From the IMG/VR virus record IMGVR_UViG_3300007735_000973, positions 1-20,660 of that record: DNA of 20,660 nt; one strand, 5' to 3'. Within the stretch, counting starts at the first letter, position 1. Each line of letters begins with the position of its first letter. Shown in pieces: positions 1 through 4,406 of the stretch. A program made the translations under genes and the position numbers. This DNA comes from a virus. The notes under the pieces are model-generated. The model was not told where the DNA came from. It made no database searches and saw nothing but the letters and a program-made list of their open reading frames with translations.

Positions 1-847
1 CGCTTACTCGTGTCGAGGGGGTATCGCGACCAGCAAATCCACTTTGACTACTAATTGTTGGACGGAAAGTGCGATCAGAGTCGCTAGCTTCGACAAGATC
101 ACTACGAGGACGCGAACTAATAAGTGTCGGGTTACCAAAAAATTCAATATTTTTAGCAATGTTCGTATTTAAGGTGTCATGAAGAACAATTTGTTCCATA
201 AAAGGTTCAAATTCGCCTTCACCAGAAGTACCGCTACTGTCTGGTTTGTTAAGAACCTCAACAGCAGGTATAAATCCAAGTGTATTTTCTCGTGTATTTC
301 TTGAAGTAACGAGTCCTCCGGGCTCTAGGTCAAAACTCAACTCTGTATTGGATTCAAATTCTGATATGCGTTCTTCCGTAATAGAAATTCGAACATAACG
401 TTCGTTTAACCCTGACGTGTCAGAAGGTAACCCGATGTTAGAGCTACGAATTTTATACTTATAAATTATTACAACTTCATCTAGGTTTCCATTTACATCG
501 TGGTAAACACGATACTGATCTTTAGAGAAAAAGTATATTTGATACTTTAATTTGGGGTCAGGTCGAAAATAAAATAAACCACATCCGTCGATTAAAAAAT
601 TACGAATAATCGAAGGAAAACGAATATCAATTTTATTTAAAGTAATCAAGCTATCTAAAAATTTAGATCTAGCTTTATAAGTGTCTTGTTCGCAATAAAA
701 AGTCAAGCCCTTCTTAATCATCAACAGCGTCATCTGCTGGATGTGACTAAGAACGACTAAAGTAGACGCCTGTTTGGATCTATCTTGAGTCCGCGAAGCC
801 TCAAGAATTTCTTGAAAGCGTTGACGGACTCCGATCTGGTCGGCCAT
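1..847 (-). CDS. Phage portal protein, N-terminal part (runs off left edge)
   Basis: The reading frame opens at ATG 847 and is still open at base 1, giving 282 codons of the N-terminal part. The portal forms the dodecameric ring at the capsid vertex through which DNA is packaged and ejected. Visible support: an early helical segment (TLVVLSHIQQMTLLMIKKG), a mixed alpha/beta region with a D-x-Y-R-V-Y-H-D strand segment, then FIPAVEVLNKP followed by an acidic glycine stretch and FEPFMEQIVLHDTLNTNIA. That order is the usual one before the portal stem helices, which would lie beyond the left edge. It is the last visible gene of the minus-strand operon, downstream of the large terminase, the common terminase-then-portal order. 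The family call comes from sequence pattern and position. A different head-neck protein is possible but less likely. Confidence 0.75.
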   Translation of the reverse strand, partial: MADQIGVRQRFQEILEASRTQDRSKQASTLVVLSHIQQMTLLMIKKGLTFYCEQDTYKARSKFLDSLITLNKIDIRFPSIIRNFLIDGCGLFYFRPDPKLKYQIYFFSKDQYRVYHDVNGNLDEVVIIYKYKIRSSNIGLPSDTSGLNERYVRISITEERISEFESNTELSFDLEPGGLVTSRNTRENTLGFIPAVEVLNKPDSSGTSGEGEFEPFMEQIVLHDTLNTNIAKNIEFFGNPTLISSRPRSDLVEASDSDRTFRPTISSQSGFAGRDTPSTRVS

Positions 848-882
848 TCTGTTAACTACACAACGAAATTAAAAATTTAAAA

Positions 883-1035
883 TTAAGCTTTTTTACCTGC
901 AGCTTTAACTTTTTTAGCTTTTCTCAAAGCTTCTTTACGCTTCTCCATTTTTTCTTCTTTATCTCCGTGTTTACCGTCGTGCTTTGCTTTATTGGCAAAG
1001 TGCTCACGGAGTTGTTCGGGCATCTGGTTAGCCAT
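883..1035 (-). CDS. 50-residue lysine-rich basic protein, unknown function
   Basis: This small gene starts at ATG 1035. Its start overlaps the stop of the upstream GT17-like gene by 8 nt (shared ATGGCTAA), which suggests translational coupling. The product is very basic and helical: MANQMPEQLREHF, then alternating K/E/H, and a C-terminal run of lysines and alanines (KKVKAAGKKA). It has no signal peptide or membrane segment. A second in-frame ATG lies four codons in at 1023. Small basic proteins of this kind next to portal genes may bind DNA or act as assembly factors, but no family is recognised. The tight overlap and absence of another frame here make a real gene likely. Confidence 0.6.
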   Translation of the reverse strand: MANQMPEQLREHFANKAKHDGKHGDKEEKMEKRKEALRKAKKVKAAGKKA

Positions 1036-1870
1036 CAGGAAGCAAATAATTTCTTACTCTATCTAGTTTAAACAACTCTGGCGGTAATAGGTCATGTGGG
1101 TACGCTTGTAAAATATGATCTTTTCGACCTAAAGGATCCGTGCTTCCAGGTAAAGCTTTATAAGAGTCTAAAAAATCTAACATTTCCTGGCTGTAGGCAG
1201 GAGCATGTGCGTTAGGGATATCGTCGTAGCAATGAGAAAACGATGTTAGTTTTCGTTTCATTCGAGCTGAGTCACCCATCCAAGAAAAATGCCAACCGCA
1301 ATCGCAATCCCCCACAACAAGGCCGTTGTCCTTCATTCGGATTTGCGAAGGTGTTTCTTCTAAGTGATCATATAAAACCACGGTGCCACAAGTCCAATTA
1401 TTTGGGGGTTTGGAAGGATCCCCTTTCGGATCAATAACTCTAAGATCTGCCCTCCCGTAAAACATAGGCATCGACAGACGTACACACCGGTCTGGATTCG
1501 CTTTCGCAATTTCGACAGCTTGTAAAACCGCCTCCGGCTTCGGTATTTCATCGACATCACTAAAGAAAAAGACGGAATCTGGTGGAGTTAAACGCATCCC
1601 CACAGCGAGAGCGTCTCGTTGTGCGTATTCCCGTACCCATGGATTAGGAGCTACTTCCTTAGAGGGTAATTCAACGTGAAGAACTTGTATTTTTTCCTCA
1701 GGTAAACCTAGTTCTCGAATCGTATCAAGACAAGTAAAGGGTTTTGGGTCCCCTTTAAACGTCAAATTTCCATCCGTAATGATAAAACCGTCAACAATAT
1801 CTTTTAAAAGATTTATTCTTAGCTCAAGGAGTTCTTTTTCGTCAAAATATAAAAAACAATCGTAGAGCAC
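1028..1870 (-). CDS. GT17-type glycosyltransferase (beta-1,4-N-acetylglucosaminyltransferase-like)
   Basis: The 280-residue protein opens with LYDCFLYFDEKELLELR, the hallmark N-terminus of glycosyltransferase family 17. In its eukaryotic members that family adds bisecting GlcNAc to N-glycans; phage and bacterial members act on undefined glycans. The nucleotide-sugar/metal motif SDVDEIP is at residues 104-110, with DVD at 105-107. Family-typical segments follow, including a tryptophan-rich CGWHFSWMG. It has no membrane segment, so it is probably cytoplasmic. The start codon is GTG; no ATG gives the conserved N-terminus. It lies between two small virion-operon genes on the same strand, so it is co-transcribed with late genes. 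Sugar donor and acceptor cannot be read from sequence. Confidence 0.85.
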   Translation of the reverse strand: MLYDCFLYFDEKELLELRINLLKDIVDGFIITDGNLTFKGDPKPFTCLDTIRELGLPEEKIQVLHVELPSKEVAPNPWVREYAQRDALAVGMRLTPPDSVFFFSDVDEIPKPEAVLQAVEIAKANPDRCVRLSMPMFYGRADLRVIDPKGDPSKPPNNWTCGTVVLYDHLEETPSQIRMKDNGLVVGDCDCGWHFSWMGDSARMKRKLTSFSHCYDDIPNAHAPAYSQEMLDFLDSYKALPGSTDPLGRKDHILQAYPHDLLPPELFKLDRVRNYLLPDG

Positions 1871-1889
1871 GACCTTTAGGCGAGTGTCA

Positions 1890-2201
1890 CTATGATGCTA
1901 GCACTGACTTGGTTGGATTACCATTCCCTGCTCGCGCTGTAAGAGAGCTTTGTGTTGGTCCTTTCTGAGTTGCCTTATTGATCGCAGACTGAATTAGCCT
2001 GTTTTTTACGTCTTCCATAAACGTTTCGGAACTATGCATCGGTGAATCAGGATCGTAAGCTTCTTTTCGTGTAGGAAAAAAATCGTGCCTCATTGGTTGA
2101 TCTACACTGCGTTGATACTGAGTTTGCTGACCTGCGGCAGATTCCTGCTTTGCAAAAGCATCCGAGAAAAAATCCCTAGCTTGATTAAAAGGATTAGACA
2201 T
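1890..2201 (-). CDS. Unknown 103-residue phage protein
   Basis: The frame starts at ATG 2201, 2 nt after the stop of the upstream gene at 2204, and ends 19 nt before the GT17-like gene. The product is hydrophilic and rich in glutamine, serine and asparagine. Aromatic residues are at the front (NPFNQARDFFSDAFAKQ), a helix is likely around residues 60-80 (FMEDVKNRLIQSAINKA), and the tail is disordered and threonine/glycine rich. There is no cysteine motif, membrane segment or recognisable fold. Its position in a tightly packed virion operon suggests a minor structural or assembly protein, but that rests on context only. Confidence 0.6.
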   Translation of the reverse strand: MSNPFNQARDFFSDAFAKQESAAGQQTQYQRSVDQPMRHDFFPTRKEAYDPDSPMHSSETFMEDVKNRLIQSAINKATQKGPTQSSLTARAGNGNPTKSVLAS

Positions 2202-2203
2202 AA

Positions 2204-2434
2204 TTAGCTTGCCTTTCTCTTAATATACTCAGAAGCTCTCCGACGAGCCTCACGAGCTTTTTCTGTATTAGGAACGTGGGTATTGACGGGTTTATTACCA
2301 GCCGTTTCTTTTTTCTTTTTTTCGTCCGTTTCACGTCTTTCGGCAGGGCTCATTTGTGCCCACGCTGAACGAGGTAAATAACGTTCTGTGCGCCCGTGCT
2401 CGCGAGCTAAATCAGGCATTTCTCCTTTCCTCAT
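2204..2434 (-). CDS. Small basic phage protein, 76 residues, unknown function
   Basis: The product is strongly charged, with the segment YLPRSAWAQMSPAERRETDEKKKK. That segment resembles short phage and plasmid proteins carrying an S-A-W-x-x-[LM]-S-P-x-[EQ]-[RK] pattern, which are uncharacterised. Two starts are possible: ATG 2434, which overlaps the upstream gene by 23 nt, or ATG 2419, which has a purine-rich AAAGGAGA just before it and overlaps by only 8 nt. The second may be the main one, although its spacing from that sequence is very short. The C-terminus is an arginine/lysine-rich helix. A nucleic-acid-binding role would fit the charge but is speculative. Confidence 0.6.
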   Translation of the reverse strand: MRKGEMPDLAREHGRTERYLPRSAWAQMSPAERRETDEKKKKETAGNKPVNTHVPNTEKAREARRRASEYIKRKAS

Positions 2435-2642
2435 CCCTAACCTTTTGTTGAATTGATTTAAAAATTAAATCTTCTGTTGTATTTGCAATTATTTGATTTA
2501 ATCGTGGATCTAACGAATCAGAACTAAACATAGACCCACTTTTATTAAGTCCCGCAAGCATGTTATCAAACGTAGGTAAGTTACGCTCTCGATAGCTCTT
2601 ACCCGATCCAGTTAAGGCAGCGACAAGTGATGCGGGGGTCAT
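2412..2642 (-). CDS. Unknown 76-residue phage protein
   Basis: The frame starts at ATG 2642, and the ATGA junction overlaps the stop of the upstream gene by 4 nt, so translation is probably coupled. The N-terminus is small and serine/alanine rich (MTPASLVAALTGSGKSYRER). The GSGKS string looks like part of a P-loop, but there is no room or context for an NTPase, so I treat it as coincidence. A C-terminal amphipathic helix follows (DPRLNQIIANTTEDLIFKSI). No family is recognised. It belongs to the run of small virion-operon genes between the terminase and the portal. Confidence 0.55.
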   Translation of the reverse strand: MTPASLVAALTGSGKSYRERNLPTFDNMLAGLNKSGSMFSSDSLDPRLNQIIANTTEDLIFKSIQQKVRDEERRNA

Positions 2643-2872
2643 TGTTTTTCTCGGTTGGATTCGTATTCTTCTTTAGTCTGCCAATCTTCTTTACCCCATT
2701 GGCGTAGACGATTACTGTCGGATTTCTTTCCTTCGTAAGAACCGCCAGCATCTTTATAATACTTCACAGCAAGCTGCATGGCACGAGCACTGTGCCCTCC
2801 CATTTTTTTACGGGCTTTAGCTTTTGCTTGTGCCCATTTTTCAGGGTCACGTTTTTTAGCAATGTCTGCCAT
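2639..2872 (-). CDS. Small protein resembling a DUF5872-like family
   Basis: The 77-residue protein has the pattern WAQAKAKARKKMGGHSARAM, then AVKYYKDAGGSYEGKK, then LRQWGKEDWQTKEEY. I recall this arrangement (basic helix with G-x-x-S-A-R, YK-x-x-G-G-x-Y-x-G-K-K, then W-x-K-E-[DE]-W-x-T) from a small domain of unknown function found in phages and large algal viruses, which I believe is catalogued as DUF5872; the name should be checked. It starts at ATG 2872, overlapping the upstream stop by one base (TAATG). The net positive charge and conserved tryptophans suggest binding to nucleic acid or to another virion component. No enzymatic motif is visible. Confidence 0.65.
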   Translation of the reverse strand: MADIAKKRDPEKWAQAKAKARKKMGGHSARAMQLAVKYYKDAGGSYEGKKSDSNRLRQWGKEDWQTKEEYESNREKQ

Positions 2873-3156
2873 TAGTAAAGAACGTAAACGTGATCTGCCG
2901 TGCTTATTCCACTAACCGCTGTCACAGATATTGGTAAAAGCACATCTGTTCTTATGTGATCAAAACTTAGAAATGAACCAGGAGAGTCAGCCAGTCGAAC
3001 AACAAGAGTTTTGTCTGTGGTTTTATTTGAGGTTTCTACATAAACTGCTCTACATGCAGGAAAAACTGAATTAGTACCGGCGTTAACTACAAACCCACTG
3101 GCGTAAGGCAATGTAGCTGAAAAACCGTAGCGACTTCCAAAAGCCCTAACGTCCAT
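2872..3156 (-). CDS. Beta-rich spike-base-like virion protein
   Basis: The 94-residue protein has the pattern FPACRAVYVETSN, then LVVRLADSPGSFLSFDHI, then VLLPISVTAVSG and a terminal TADHVYVLY. This matches the small beta-sandwich family seen in many phages and gene-transfer agents, with C/S-R-A-[IV]-Y-V-x-T, an x-V-x-L-x-D core, an L-P-[IV]-x-V strand and a closing [IV]-x-[AV]-L-[YW]. It is annotated in gene-transfer agents as a spike base protein (RCAP_Rcc01079 type). There is no signal peptide. It starts at ATG 3156, 2 nt after the upstream gene, and overlaps the next start by one base. A structural role on the capsid or tail is likely. The resemblance is recalled from memory, so the precise role is uncertain. 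Confidence 0.6.
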   Translation of the reverse strand: MDVRAFGSRYGFSATLPYASGFVVNAGTNSVFPACRAVYVETSNKTTDKTLVVRLADSPGSFLSFDHIRTDVLLPISVTAVSGISTADHVYVLY

Positions 3157-3158
3157 GA

Positions 3159-3395
3159 TTACTCAAGTGTTTCTATAAGTTTAGCCAAATAAACAGCAGC
3201 TTTCTGTAAATCTTCTTTTCCATTTTTTTCTTCCCAACGCCACAAATATTTAAAAATACAACACTCTAAATACCCTTGAAATTTACTAAGGCCGACAGAC
3301 GCTAGCTGCGCGTCATAGCATTCCATACCATTCCGGACATAATAATCTGGGTTAGTATTGTCCTTTGGCGGGGTTAAACCAGTAGATTGTTCCAT
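3159..3395 (-). CDS. DUF3310-type phage protein
   Basis: The 78-residue protein carries the complete DUF3310 pattern: NPDYYVRNGMECYDAQLA, then GFQGYLECCIFKYLWRWEEK-type helices (here LSKFQGYLECCIFKYLWRW), then KEDLQKAAVYLAKLI. Phage members of this family are sometimes annotated as nucleotide-kinase-like, but the function is not established. The family appears as a stand-alone small domain or fused to other proteins, and this copy is the minimal form. It starts at ATG 3395, with AT-rich sequence containing TATATA just upstream in the 122-bp gap. That gap could hold a local promoter for the block of small genes that follows. Confidence 0.85.
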   Translation of the reverse strand: MEQSTGLTPPKDNTNPDYYVRNGMECYDAQLASVGLSKFQGYLECCIFKYLWRWEEKNGKEDLQKAAVYLAKLIETLE

Positions 3396-3517
3396 TTTTC
3401 GATTCTATATATCTCCGCAACGCATAGGCTTCTAATTTTGGTAAAACTTCACATTTATGCTTTTTGTTCAAAACGTAACAAATAGAAACAAAACGGGCGC
3501 CGCCGGGTAACACTGTT

Positions 3518-4390
3518 TTATATGGTTAACATACTTTCACAGCATATCAACAGGTCAGGATCATATAATAAATTTTTTGTGTATTTGTCGTCGTCATGAC
3601 AAATCAGCCCACAAGGGAGGACTTCATAATGGTCCTTAAACTTACGTACAGGAACACAACGCCTATGCTCAAAACCAGAAGGAGGGTTTTCAAAAGCTAA
3701 GCCCATCGAGCTCCGGTCAGCTATAGGCCAATTTCGAATCCCAACTTTTTCATAACTTTTTTGAGGATCATAGCTATCGGAACGAATATAGTAATCTCCG
3801 TCTTCTTGATTTAGGATCATAGCTCCGTAATAAGGATTAGCTAAAGCAACGAAAAAACTAACAGAGTGGTCTACAACTAAAACATTGGGGACTTTATAGC
3901 CCTGAGTGGACCAGACATTAGGGGTTTCTTTAGTAAGGGAATACCTGTAATAGTTATCAAAAGGAATTTTTTTATTATATTTTTTTTCGTATCTAACAAA
4001 CCCAGGTTCAAGTTCGTATTTAGCTAAGACTGGTTTCCACTTCAAATAATATTTAAAATTGTCATAAGTCATTAACATATCATTTTCTGTATAGATATAG
4101 TAATCTGCTTTTTTGTTTAAAATTGCCAAAGCTAAATCTGTCTTGTGAGCCCAAGTTAAAAACCAACCTTCGTACCCAGGAGAAGCAACTTTAATTTGTA
4201 GATTTAACTTATTAAACTCGCTTAAAAGAGTTTCTAAAATCTCTACGTCGTCTTGAGAACCATAATCTATGTAAATATTTGTTTCAAAAGTAAAAGGAAA
4301 CTCCATATAGCCACGCAAAAGATTGATTAGACAATCAATGCGCTCTAAGGGTTTATGCGCCGTAATGGCAACCCAGATCTTCTTGGACAT
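3518..4390 (-). CDS. GT-A fold glycosyltransferase-like protein
   Basis: The protein (290 residues from ATG 4390) begins with a short beta strand KKIWVAITAHKPLERID, which then runs into a helix, as in GT-A transferases. The motif YIYTENDMLM (residues 99-108) replaces the usual DxD with END and is followed by LAKYELEPGFVRYE. The C-terminal half has WPIADRSSMGLAF and HRRCVPVRKF segments. I recall similar phage and marine bacterial proteins annotated as glycosyltransferases. A TTG at 4399 would add three residues, but ATG 4390 sits directly before the first strand and has GAGG upstream, so I prefer it. The gene lies just after the terminase on the same strand. Donor and acceptor are unknown, and it is more divergent than the other transferases here. 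Confidence 0.65.
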   Translation of the reverse strand: MSKKIWVAITAHKPLERIDCLINLLRGYMEFPFTFETNIYIDYGSQDDVEILETLLSEFNKLNLQIKVASPGYEGWFLTWAHKTDLALAILNKKADYYIYTENDMLMTYDNFKYYLKWKPVLAKYELEPGFVRYEKKYNKKIPFDNYYRYSLTKETPNVWSTQGYKVPNVLVVDHSVSFFVALANPYYGAMILNQEDGDYYIRSDSYDPQKSYEKVGIRNWPIADRSSMGLAFENPPSGFEHRRCVPVRKFKDHYEVLPCGLICHDDDKYTKNLLYDPDLLICCESMLTI

Positions 4391-4406
4391 AAACCCCAAA
4401 ATCCTC

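Noticed and set aside
1243-1437. Open frames of 60-66 codons antisense or out of frame within the GT17-like gene
   Set aside because: They overlie a gene with clear family motifs and have no start signals or plausible protein composition.
2412-2642. GSGKS string as a P-loop NTPase
   Set aside because: The protein is only 76 residues with no Walker B, hydrophobic strand or other NTPase feature, so the match is likely chance.
3396-3517. GC-rich terminator at about 3496-3512 after the GT-A-like gene
   Set aside because: The GGGCGCCGCCGGG stretch gives only a very short stem, and the following sequence is TTTTGTTT on the minus strand. It is too weak to call.
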